Below, one piece after another: positions 1-7,339 of a DNA stretch of 16,080 nucleotides. Both the position numbers and the translations under genes were made by a program. The stretch lies in NCBI GenBank assembly GCA_009919985.1, contig RGAX01000046.1, positions 1-16,080 on the forward strand. The letters run 5' to 3'. The notes under the pieces are model-generated. The model did not search any database. It was given only the letters and a program-made list of their open reading frames with translations, and was not told the origin of the DNA. Within the stretch, counting starts at the first letter, position 1; every line of letters starts with the position of its first letter. The DNA comes from Opitutaceae bacterium. GTDB lineage: Bacteria > Verrucomicrobiota > Verrucomicrobiia > Opitutales > Opitutaceae.

Positions 1-377
1 TGGTGGGTCCAGATCGTGCAGCGAAGGATGATAATTATTCGAATACCGGTTACTCAGTTGAGGGTGCAAAAATCCGCGAGCTTTTGGCGCGGCACAAAAA
101 CCTCACCGTGATAACAGGGGATCGGCATTGGCAGTACGTTTCACGTGATGCAGTGACGGGTATCGAAGAGTGGAGTGTGGGCGCCGCGAGCAACGCACAC
201 GCGGGCGGATGGGACGAAAAAACCCCACGTCCGCAGCATCGTTTTCTACGAACCGGTTTCGGTGGTTTTCTTTCTGGTGAGGTAAAAACGGGTCTGGGCG
301 GTCCAGCCCTAACGCTGCGATTGCACGATACCTCGGGTGCTGTAGTTTTTAGCGGAGAAAAAACGGCTCAAAAATAA
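1..377 (+). CDS. PhoD-like metallophosphatase, C-terminal fragment (5' end outside window)
   Basis: The reading frame is already open at the window edge (codons begin at base 3) and ends at TAA 375-377, so only about the last 124 residues are visible. The segment NLTVITGDRHWQY matches the late metal-binding GD(R)H motif of PhoD-type alkaline phosphatase/phosphodiesterase proteins (calcineurin-like metallophosphatase fold). It is followed by EEWSVGAASN and a beta-rich tail (FGGFLSGEV, LTLRLHDTSG), as usual for the end of this family. PhoD proteins are normally secreted and hydrolyse phosphate esters. Signal and N-terminal domain cannot be checked here. The GTG at base 3 is just an internal valine codon. 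The gene is convergent with the oligopeptide-binding lipoprotein gene, 28 nt away, with no clear terminator hairpin between them. Family assignment is fairly safe; substrate is unknown. Confidence 0.72.
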   Translation, partial: VGPDRAAKDDNYSNTGYSVEGAKIRELLARHKNLTVITGDRHWQYVSRDAVTGIEEWSVGAASNAHAGGWDEKTPRPQHRFLRTGFGGFLSGEVKTGLGGPALTLRLHDTSGAVVFSGEKTAQK

Positions 378-405
378 CGGGGCGTAAAAAATTTCGTGGA
401 TTATT

Positions 406-2028
406 TTATTTCTCGTCCGCTTCGAGGTAGACGCCCTTGAGTGGATGGAAATCAAGTAGGTTGCCGTACCATCCTTTGACGTTGGTTAAACGGAGGTTGT
501 TGCGGCTATAAAAATAGATTGGAGCGAGCGGGCATTCCTCAGCGAGAATCGCCTCACAGCGCTGAAAATAGGCGTAACGCTGTGCCGGATTGACGGTGGA
601 TTTCGCGGTCTCGAGCAAGCGATCATATTCAGCGTTTTTCCAGCCGGTCTGATTGTTCCCGCTGTCGCTAGCCATGATATCCAGAAACGTGCTCGGGTCG
701 AGGTAGTCACCGATCCATGCATAGCGAGCGATGTCGTAATTTAGCGAACGCATCGACGTCGCCCAGACCTTGCTCTCTTGATTGTAAACGCCGACCTCTA
801 CGCCAAGTCCTTTGCGCCACATTTGTTGGATGGCCTCGGCGATGAGACGATGGCCTTCGTTGGTGTTGATCAAGACTTCGACTTTCGGGAAGCCGGCGCC
901 ACCGGGAAAACCGGCTTCGGCGAGGAGTTTTTGCGCGGCTGCGAGGTCGTAGGGAACTTGCGCTTGGGCAGTGAAACCGGCGATACCTGGTGGACTAAAG
1001 TGGCCGGCGCTGACCTGATAACCACGACTCACGTCGCGCACGATTTGTTCGCGATTAATCGCCATCGCCAACGCACGACGAACGCGCACGTCGTTGAACG
1101 GTGGGCGCGTGACGTTGAAACGATACGCATAGGTGCCGAGAAATAATTCTGGATGAAACAGCTCGGGATGTTCTTTGCCGTAGACGGCGATTTTGGAGAT
1201 CGGGATGGTGTTGGTGACGTGAAGTTGACCGGAACGAAACGTGCGTTCTTCAGCGTCTTCACTTTCGATTGGATAAAAGAAAACTTCATTAAGCTTCACG
1301 GCCTGCCTGTCCCAGTACGTGGCGCTCTTCGTCCCCCGTACGTATTGGTTTGGTTTCCATTCGGTCAGTGTGAAATAGCCGTTACCGACTAGATTGCCCG
1401 GGCGCGTCCAAGCGGTGCCACGCTGGTCCCATGCGCCGAATTTTTCAATCGTTGCGCGGTGGAGCGGATACCATGACGTGTGACACAGCATCGAAGGTAA
1501 ATACGGCACTGGATGCGAAAGCGTGAGTACGAGTGTGTGGGGGTCGGCTGCGCGGGCTCCGATGAGGGCAGGGTCGGTGATTTTACCGGTATTGAAGGCT
1601 TCACCATTTTTCAGCGCAAAAAGCATGTACGTGTACTCGGCGCCAAGCTTCGGTGAGAGCATGCGTTGAAACGCGAAAACAAAATCGTCGGCGGTTACGG
1701 GATCGCCGTTAGACCATTTCGCTTTCTCTCGCAGGTGAAAGGTCCAAGTGAGATTATCCGCGTCGACTTCCCAGCGCTCGGCGACAGCGGGGATGGGCTG
1801 GCTAGTTTTTGGATCGTACTGGGTGAGTCCCTCGAAGAAGGCCATGACGATGGCACCGGTGTTCTGGCTGTCGGGAATGTGCGGATCGAGATCGTTGGGC
1901 TCACCGAGGTTGCCGATGTGGATCGATTGCGTGCGGTTGCCTGCTTCGACCTTCGTCTCGCGCTTGGCGCAAGCACTCAGGTTAAACAGCACAAAACCGA
2001 GTACGGCGGAGCAAAAAAGAGCTTTCAT
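406..2028 (-). CDS. Oligopeptide ABC transporter substrate-binding lipoprotein (SBP_bac_5, OppA/DppA type)
   Basis: A 540-residue extracytoplasmic solute-binding protein that captures peptides and hands them to an ABC permease. The N-terminus is a lipoprotein signal: MKALFCSAVLGF, a hydrophobic core, then lipobox LSAC with the lipidated Cys at residue 20. Family hallmarks follow: LGEPNDLDPH, AVAERWEVDADNLTWTFHLREKAKWSNGDPVTADDFVFAFQR (split here as continuous family signature), RPPFNDVRVRRALAMAINRE, and near the end INTNEGHRLIAEAIQQMW and WIGDYLDPSTFLDIM. Length and order are normal for OppA. I chose ATG at 2028 over an upstream GTG at 2046 because it places the charged Met-Lys directly before the hydrophobic signal. 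There is no Shine-Dalgarno sequence. No permease or ATPase genes lie beside it, so it is an orphan binding protein or works with a distant transporter. Its divergent position to the ROK kinase may mean shared control; that is inference. Confidence 0.9.
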   Translation of the reverse strand: MKALFCSAVLGFVLFNLSACAKRETKVEAGNRTQSIHIGNLGEPNDLDPHIPDSQNTGAIVMAFFEGLTQYDPKTSQPIPAVAERWEVDADNLTWTFHLREKAKWSNGDPVTADDFVFAFQRMLSPKLGAEYTYMLFALKNGEAFNTGKITDPALIGARAADPHTLVLTLSHPVPYLPSMLCHTSWYPLHRATIEKFGAWDQRGTAWTRPGNLVGNGYFTLTEWKPNQYVRGTKSATYWDRQAVKLNEVFFYPIESEDAEERTFRSGQLHVTNTIPISKIAVYGKEHPELFHPELFLGTYAYRFNVTRPPFNDVRVRRALAMAINREQIVRDVSRGYQVSAGHFSPPGIAGFTAQAQVPYDLAAAQKLLAEAGFPGGAGFPKVEVLINTNEGHRLIAEAIQQMWRKGLGVEVGVYNQESKVWATSMRSLNYDIARYAWIGDYLDPSTFLDIMASDSGNNQTGWKNAEYDRLLETAKSTVNPAQRYAYFQRCEAILAEECPLAPIYFYSRNNLRLTNVKGWYGNLLDFHPLKGVYLEADEK

Positions 2029-2130
2029 GGAGTAGGGGGGAAACACGTGATATTAGGCGCTAGGGGAGAGAAAGCGGCTTGCCAGCGCGAGTCTAGGCTT
2101 CAAAGCACGAGTCATACCCAAGACCTCCCC
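2029..2130. promoter_or_regulatory. Divergent intergenic region between oligopeptide-binding protein and ROK kinase genes
   Basis: This 102-nt gap must hold the start signals for both divergent genes. On the minus strand TAATAT (2055 to 2050) lies about 22 nt upstream of the ATG at 2028 and could be a -10 element, but no good -35 hexamer stands 16-18 nt before it. On the plus strand I see TTGCCA near 2080 without a matching -10. Neither start codon has a Shine-Dalgarno sequence. The region is a sensible place for promoters, but no specific site is proven. Confidence 0.4.
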
Positions 2131-3060
2131 ATGGTAAATTTCATTGGTATCGATATCGGCGGCACTAAGTGCGCTGTGAGCATTCCCGAAGGCCCGACCC
2201 GCGTGCGTGAAGTGGCGCGTTGGGCTACGACCGATGTCCACACAACGCTCAGTAGGATCTACGCTGAGGTAGCCAAACTGCAACCGACGCCTGCTACGGT
2301 GCTAGGCGTTTCGTGTGGCGGGCCACTCGATGCGACGCAGGGCTTGATTTTGTCGCCCCCCAATCTTCCAGGCTGGGACCGCATCGCGATTTGCGCCGAG
2401 TTGACGGCACGCTTTGGGTGCCGGTCATTTTTGATGAACGACGCCAATGCCTGCGCTCTCGCCGAGTGGCAGTTTGGCGCCGGGCGCGGGTGTCGGAATA
2501 TGATTTTCCTCACGATGGGTACGGGCATGGGCTCAGGCCTCATTCTCGATGGTCGTCTATTTGAAGGCACTAACGGTAACGCCGGTGAAGTTGGTCACCT
2601 ACGCCTCGCACCTGATGGCCCGCTGGGTTATAATAAAAAAGGCTCGTTCGAGGGCTTTTGCTCTGGTGGTGGCATAGCGCAACTCGCACGGCAACGCGTG
2701 GTGAGTTGCACCGGGAAAAGTATGTTGCAGTCGGTGCCGCCGGCCGAACTCACCGCGCGACTTGTGGGTGAAGCCGCGGCGGCAGGCGATGCGCTTGCAC
2801 TCGAACTGTGGCGCGACGTTGGTGAAAAATTGGGCGAAGCCCTTGCTTTGCTGGTCGATGTGCTCAACCCGGAGCGTTTTGTGATCGGGAGTATTTATGC
2901 CCGTTGTGAGCGCTTCATCGCTCCGGCTATGCAAGAGGTTTTGCGCCGCGAGGCTTTGCCGCAGAGCGCGCAAGTCTGCACCGTGGTCCCTGCGGTACTC
3001 GGTGATGAAATCGGCAGTTATGCCGCCGTTGCCATCGCACGCTACCACGCCGGAGTTTGA
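2131..3060 (+). CDS. ROK-family sugar kinase (zinc-cluster-less subtype)
   Basis: A 309-residue cytoplasmic kinase of the ROK family, which phosphorylates hexoses or amino sugars with ATP. Visible motifs: N-terminal phosphate loop GIDIGGTK (residues 6-13), SCGGPLD (61-67), catalytic aspartate in NDANACALAEW (D104), the ROK signature LTMGTGMGSGLILDGR (127-142), EVGH (E153, H156), and the C-terminal nucleotide-binding stretch around LNPERFVIGS. In most ROK kinases EVGH is followed by CxCGxxGCxE, which holds a structural zinc. Here the segment reads GPLGYNKKGSFEGFCSGGGI (163-182), so the cysteines are absent. There is no DNA-binding helix-turn-helix, so it is a kinase and not a ROK repressor. 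The frame is open upstream to 1666, but ATG 2131 gives the normal family N-terminus. It ends 118 nt before the lyase operon on the same strand and may feed on its products. The sugar substrate is unknown. Confidence 0.88.
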   Translation: MVNFIGIDIGGTKCAVSIPEGPTRVREVARWATTDVHTTLSRIYAEVAKLQPTPATVLGVSCGGPLDATQGLILSPPNLPGWDRIAICAELTARFGCRSFLMNDANACALAEWQFGAGRGCRNMIFLTMGTGMGSGLILDGRLFEGTNGNAGEVGHLRLAPDGPLGYNKKGSFEGFCSGGGIAQLARQRVVSCTGKSMLQSVPPAELTARLVGEAAAAGDALALELWRDVGEKLGEALALLVDVLNPERFVIGSIYARCERFIAPAMQEVLRREALPQSAQVCTVVPAVLGDEIGSYAAVAIARYHAGV

Positions 3061-3139
3061 TTATTCCGTAAAAATATCGGGGCGGTCGCGTTTTTGGCCA
3101 TGACAGCGCCGCGACGTGACTTAGGTTGCTCGTGACCCA

Positions 3140-3157
3140 CGTGCAGTTGGTTGCACG
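3140..3157. promoter_or_regulatory. 18-bp inverted repeat in the leader of the lyase operon
   Basis: CGTGCA and TGCACG form a perfect 6-bp inverted repeat separated by GTTGGT. Its right arm ends 21 nt before the ATG of the first lyase gene. The even-spaced dyad looks like an operator for a dimeric repressor or activator; as RNA it would be a small hairpin just before the start. The 118-nt gap around it is the only sizeable gap before the seven-gene run, so operon control is expected here. A 6-bp dyad can occur by chance, so this is tentative. Confidence 0.3.
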
Positions 3158-3178
3158 CAGGTAACAGAGCACCACCCC

Positions 3179-5281
3179 ATGTCTACCTCGCGCCGCGCTT
3201 TTCTGCAATCTAGCACCTTGTTCGCTGCCGCGTTGCCCTTGGTGCGACTGAATGTTGGCGGCGCCGAGTCGCCAGCGGGCCCCACCGCCAAGGCCGGCGC
3301 GCGTTTCGCAGGCCGCGGGTTGCTATTCGATGCCGCGGATTTGCCGCGGATCCGCGCAAACGCCAGTGATCCACGTTTCGCGGAGTTTTGGCAAACGCAG
3401 CTGCAGTCTGATGTGGCGGCCGATAGGGATTTTCTCGAAAACAGGATTCGGTTGAACAACCACGTGATCGACCTGTTGCGCGCGCAGCGGATTCTCGAGC
3501 GCGCGGCGTTTATTTATGTGGTGAATCGCGATCCCGCTCAGCTCGCGCTCGCGAAACTCGCGATGAAGCGCATGTTGGATTATCCGGAGTGGGATAGTTT
3601 TACCGAGGGCGGCCGGCAGATTCTCGGGATGCAACGCGCCACCGAAGGCACCGTGGCGTTGCTCATGGCGCTCGATTGGCTCGGCGATGAGGTTAGCGCC
3701 AGCGAACGCGAGGCGGTTGAGCAAGCGGTGTTGGCTAAGGGCGTGCCGGCCTGTCGAGCTGCAGTTTACGGGATGAAGTATCCCGACCGGGTCCAAGGCT
3801 GGGGCTGGAATCCGCGCAGCGAGGTCGATGAATTTCGCCACATCAACCTTAAGCGCTGGCCGATCATCCTCAACGCCACCAATCTCAAAATTATCCCCAC
3901 AGCCTCGCTGGGGATCGCGGCGTGTTATTTCCGAGGTCGCCGGCCCGAGGCCGAGGGTTGGCTCGAGCTCGCCCGCTCGAGCGCGAAGGCATTTTCCACG
4001 ATGTACGGTAGCGATGGCTGCTACGATGAGGGCGTGAGCTATTGGGGCTACACTACGCTGTATATGGCGCTGTTTGCCGAGGTGTTGTGGCGCACGCAGG
4101 GCATTGATGACCGTCAGCTGATCAACTACCCGGGCTCAGTGCGCTATGCGCTGATGATGACGATGCCCACGATTGACGATCACCGTAAGGTCACGGACTT
4201 CACGCACGTCAAAGGCTACACGATGCCGATGGTGAAACCGGCGTTCGATATCGTAAACCATGGCGACGCCAACGGCGCGGTTGATGTCTCCGTCGCGGCT
4301 TGGGTCGCGCGTACACAGGGTGACGCGGTCGCGCAGTTTGTTGCGCGCGACATCGGTGAAGCGAAGTCGTTGTTCGGCCTTATCTGGTACGACCCTGTAG
4401 CGAGAGCGGCGGCGCCTGAGACGGCCTTACTCGATCATCGCATGGCTAACGACATTGTCGTCTCGCGCACGGGCTGGCAGGCCCAAGACAACGTAATCGC
4501 TTTGCGCAGCGGGGGCCCCGGCAACCACGAACACGCCGACCGCAACAGCGTTGTTTTCAAAGCCTACGGCGAACGCCTCCTGCACGATCCATTCCGCGCC
4601 GCCTACGTGACCACTAATCCGCGCTGGCTACTCCGCCAGACTGAGGCGCACACCGCCGTGCTCATCAACGGCCAGGGTCACCAATATCACGACGGCAGTG
4701 AGGGCACCAACGCTTCGTGGGCTGTCGCCAACGTGACTGACTACCGCACGGGCTCTGGTTGGATGAGTGTTACCAGCGAGGCGACCGACGCATATCAACT
4801 CGTAAACCCCGACGTAGCGCGGGTGCAACGCACGTTGGTGTTTCTTAAGCCCGACATCGTCGTGTTTCTCGACCGCGTAGTGCTCTCAAAAAATCCCGCT
4901 ACCGTGCAGGTGCGTTTTCAGGTCAATCACGAGGATTATGCGGCCAAGGTTTCCGCCACCGAAGATACCTTCCGCATCGAGCGACCCCACGCGTCGCTCC
5001 TCGCCCGCGTGGCGCCGGCTACTGGCCGCGTGGTGCGGGTGGATCGACTCAAACTCGAAGAAAAAGACGGCATTTATCCGTTTGCAGAGATCGCAGACGC
5101 GCCTGCGCTGGATCATGAAATCCTAACCGTGTGCTCCGCGCGTCCGACCGGTGCCGACCACGGCTCGCTGGCGATCGAACGCACTGCTGGCCTCTGGCGC
5201 GTGAGCGGCACTCATGCGGGCCAAAAAATTCAAATCACACTCACCGCCGCCAGCGTTGGCGCACCGGTGATCACGGTTTAA
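3179..5281 (+). CDS. Heparinase II/III-family polysaccharide lyase, Tat-exported (paralog 1)
   Basis: A 700-residue protein. It starts with a twin-arginine signal (SRRAFLQS at residues 4-11, then a hydrophobic stretch), so it is likely exported folded. Residues about 45-400 look like the alpha-helical toroid domain of heparinase II/III-type lyases: LPRIRAN, PEWDSFTEGG, YGMKYPDR, NATNLKIIPT, and SDGCYDEGVSYWGYTT with candidate catalytic tyrosines near 282-291. The C-terminal beta-sandwich begins with SGGPGNHEHADRNSV (N449, H450, H452, D454), followed by AYGERLLHDP. This corresponds to the metal-binding HxHxD signature of the family. Members cleave uronic-acid polysaccharides (heparan sulfate, alginate and others) by beta-elimination. 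The exact substrate or PL family cannot be decided by eye. ATG 3179 is preceded by ACCCC with no Shine-Dalgarno sequence. It is the first gene of the tightly packed run, and a damaged paralog follows after 13 nt. Confidence 0.85.
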   Translation: MSTSRRAFLQSSTLFAAALPLVRLNVGGAESPAGPTAKAGARFAGRGLLFDAADLPRIRANASDPRFAEFWQTQLQSDVAADRDFLENRIRLNNHVIDLLRAQRILERAAFIYVVNRDPAQLALAKLAMKRMLDYPEWDSFTEGGRQILGMQRATEGTVALLMALDWLGDEVSASEREAVEQAVLAKGVPACRAAVYGMKYPDRVQGWGWNPRSEVDEFRHINLKRWPIILNATNLKIIPTASLGIAACYFRGRRPEAEGWLELARSSAKAFSTMYGSDGCYDEGVSYWGYTTLYMALFAEVLWRTQGIDDRQLINYPGSVRYALMMTMPTIDDHRKVTDFTHVKGYTMPMVKPAFDIVNHGDANGAVDVSVAAWVARTQGDAVAQFVARDIGEAKSLFGLIWYDPVARAAAPETALLDHRMANDIVVSRTGWQAQDNVIALRSGGPGNHEHADRNSVVFKAYGERLLHDPFRAAYVTTNPRWLLRQTEAHTAVLINGQGHQYHDGSEGTNASWAVANVTDYRTGSGWMSVTSEATDAYQLVNPDVARVQRTLVFLKPDIVVFLDRVVLSKNPATVQVRFQVNHEDYAAKVSATEDTFRIERPHASLLARVAPATGRVVRVDRLKLEEKDGIYPFAEIADAPALDHEILTVCSARPTGADHGSLAIERTAGLWRVSGTHAGQKIQITLTAASVGAPVITV

Positions 5282-5290
5282 AGTTTAAAT
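5282..5290 (+). promoter_or_regulatory. AT-rich AGTTTAAAT element before the second lyase start
   Basis: The 13-nt gap between the two lyase genes consists of AGTTTAAAT plus CACC before ATG 5295. Similar AT-rich elements end exactly 4 nt before the starts of three other genes in this operon, in the place where a Shine-Dalgarno sequence would normally sit. This could be an unstructured ribosome landing site. The role is inferred. Confidence 0.3.
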
Positions 5291-5294
5291 CACC

Positions 5295-7327
5295 ATGTCC
5301 ACGCGTCGCTCGTTCCTAAAAACCGCCACCGCGCTCGCCGGAGTCTGTGCGCTCAATCAGGCGAATTCAGCCTTCGCGGCATCAGTGGTGCCTGCCGGAG
5401 CGTCCGCGCCAATCTGGAACTGCCCCGTTTCGCGACTTTGCGCGCCAAACTTTTACGCCGCGATCTTGCTGCCGAAGAATTGTTTTTGCGCGATGAGATC
5501 AAACTCACCGATCACATCATGGATCAAGCCAAGGCGCGCGGTATTCTCGAGCACGCCGCGTTGGTCTTCGCGCTCACGGGTGAAAAACGCGAACTCGCAC
5601 TCGCGCGCTTGGCGATTCAGCGCCTGAGTGCTTACGCGGAGTGGGATTATTTCCTCGAGGGCGGCGCGCAGGTCATCGGCTTGCAACGTGCGCCGGAGAC
5701 GACCATCGCATTTTGCCTCGCCCTTGACTGGCTGGGCGCGGAGTTGACCCTCGCTGAGCGCGCGGCGCTGGAAGAGCAGATCGCCATCAAGGGTGCGCCC
5801 GCGTGTTATCTTTCTCTCTACGGCATGAAGTATCCGGATCGCGTGCGCGGTTGGTCGATGAATCCGGCGGAAAACTTCCCGGGTAAAATGGATCTCACGC
5901 GTTGGCCGCTGATTCTCAACGCCACGAATCTAAAAATTATCCCTACGTGCGCGCTCGGTCTCGCGGCGATTTGCCTGCAAGGCCGTCACCCTGACGCGGC
6001 GCGTTGGCTCGAATTGGCGCAACAGAGCGCGCAGTCGTTTGCGACGATGTACGGCAGCGACGGCAGTTTCGACGAAGGCGCGGGCTATTGGGGTTACACG
6101 ACGCTTCACCTGATTTTGTTCGCCGAGGCGCAATACCGCCGACTGGGGATCGATCAGCGCAGCCTGATCAATTACCGCGGCACCGTGCGTTACGCGCTCA
6201 GTCTGGCGATGCCTACGGCGGGCGCGGTTTACGTGAATGCGAAGGAGAAAAAAGAATACACCGCGGTCCCGAAGGGCGAAATCGACCCGGCGAAGGGCCT
6301 GGTGAATTTCGGCGATTCGGGAACCGCGATCGACACGTCCATCGCTTCGTGGGTCGGCCGCGTACACGCGGATCCGTTGTCGGATCAGGTAGCGCGCACG
6401 ATCGGGAGTTTGGAATTGTGGCCGGCCGCCGTGTGGTTTCGGCCCGATGCCGCGCTCGCTGCGCCGGGGCCGGAATTATTGGACGTAAATCTGACCAATG
6501 GCCTGGTGATTTCGCGCACGGGTTGGGCGGTCGCAGACAGCGTGGTGGCTTTTCGCAGCGGTGGTCCGGCCAATCACGAACATGCGGACCGCAACAGCGT
6601 CATCTTCAAAGCCTACGGCGAACGCCTTTTTCACGATCCGTTCAAGGCGGCGTACATACCGAATCATCCGCGTTGGTTGCTTCGGCAAACCGAAGCTCAC
6701 TCCGCGCTGCTGATCGGCGGCAAGGGTCATCAATATCACGACGGCCACGAAGGCACGAACGCATCTTGGGCGTGGGCGCACGTGCGCGATTTTCGCACCG
6801 GTCCGAATGGGATGAGTGTCACCAGCGAGGCGACCGAGGCTTATCAACTGGTGTTGCCGCAGGTGCGCCGCGTTCTGCGCACACTCGTTTTCTTGAAGCC
6901 CGATATTTTGATCGTGCTCGACCGTGTGAACCTCGCGGGAATCCCGATGGCGGTGCAGGCGCGGTTTCAAGCGTTCAACGACGACGACCACGGTCGGGTT
7001 GTAGCGAATGATCGCTCGTTTACGACGCATCGGCCCGGCGCACGACTCACCGCGACCGCTAGCGGAGTGGGTACTATTACGGTGCGCGCGGGCAAGTTGG
7101 ACTTGCCCGAGGCCGAGGGAGTTCATCCCTTCGGCGAAGTCGAAAGTGCATCCGCGCTCGACCATGAATTCATCACCGTCAGCGCCGCCGCGCCGACGTC
7201 ATCTTCGTCGGGCGCTCTCGTAGCGGATCGCACTTCAAACGGTTGGCGTGTGAGCGGCACACACTTAGGCCGTGCGATCAAAGTGACACTCGTTACCACG
7301 GCTGAGGTGCCCGTCCTTACCTTTTAA
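5295..7327 (+). pseudogene. Heparinase II/III-family lyase (paralog 2), frame-disrupted near the N-terminus
   Basis: From ATG 5295 the frame encodes a good Tat signal (TRRSFLKT, then ending near SAFAAS), but about residue 36 it runs into non-family sequence and stops at 5627. The lyase body lies in another frame: VRANLELPRFATLRAKL is readable from about 5402, and the frame is open to TAA 7325-7327. The body matches paralog 1 nearly throughout: YGMKYPDR, NATNLKIIPT, SDGSFDEGAGYWGYTT and NHEHADRNSV (6572-6601). Counted to the shared RAN, paralog 1 has 174 nt from its ATG and this gene 110, a difference of 64 nt (3n+1). That explains the frame change by one deletion; repaired, the product would be about 698 residues against 700. 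Translation could still start at TTG 5438, giving 629 residues without a signal, hence probably cytoplasmic. Sequencing or assembly error is an alternative. Confidence 0.75.
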
Positions 7328-7335
7328 AATTTAAA
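7328..7335 (+). promoter_or_regulatory. AT-rich AATTTAAA element before the symporter start
   Basis: AATTTAAA fills most of the 12-nt gap and ends 4 nt before ATG 7340. It is one of four alike elements in this operon at the same spacing. There is no Shine-Dalgarno sequence. A role in translation start is inferred. Confidence 0.3.
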
Positions 7336-7339
7336 CGCG

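Noticed and set aside
1666..2130. Upstream extension of the ROK kinase reading frame
   Set aside because: It overlaps the opposite-strand lipoprotein gene and adds sequence unlike any kinase; ATG 2131 gives the normal N-terminus.
2628..2640. TTATAATAAAAAA, resembling a strong -10 box
   Set aside because: It lies within the ROK kinase coding sequence, encoding the GYNKK segment, with no gene start suitably downstream.
5380..5440. Programmed ribosomal frameshifting as the explanation for the second lyase
   Set aside because: No slippery heptamer is seen, and about 21 codons are missing relative to the paralog, which a one-base slip would not explain.
6004..7011. Second plus-strand frame of 335 codons inside the second lyase gene
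   Set aside because: Low-complexity Arg/Gly/Ser-rich translation in another frame of a gene with clear lyase motifs; it is a shadow.
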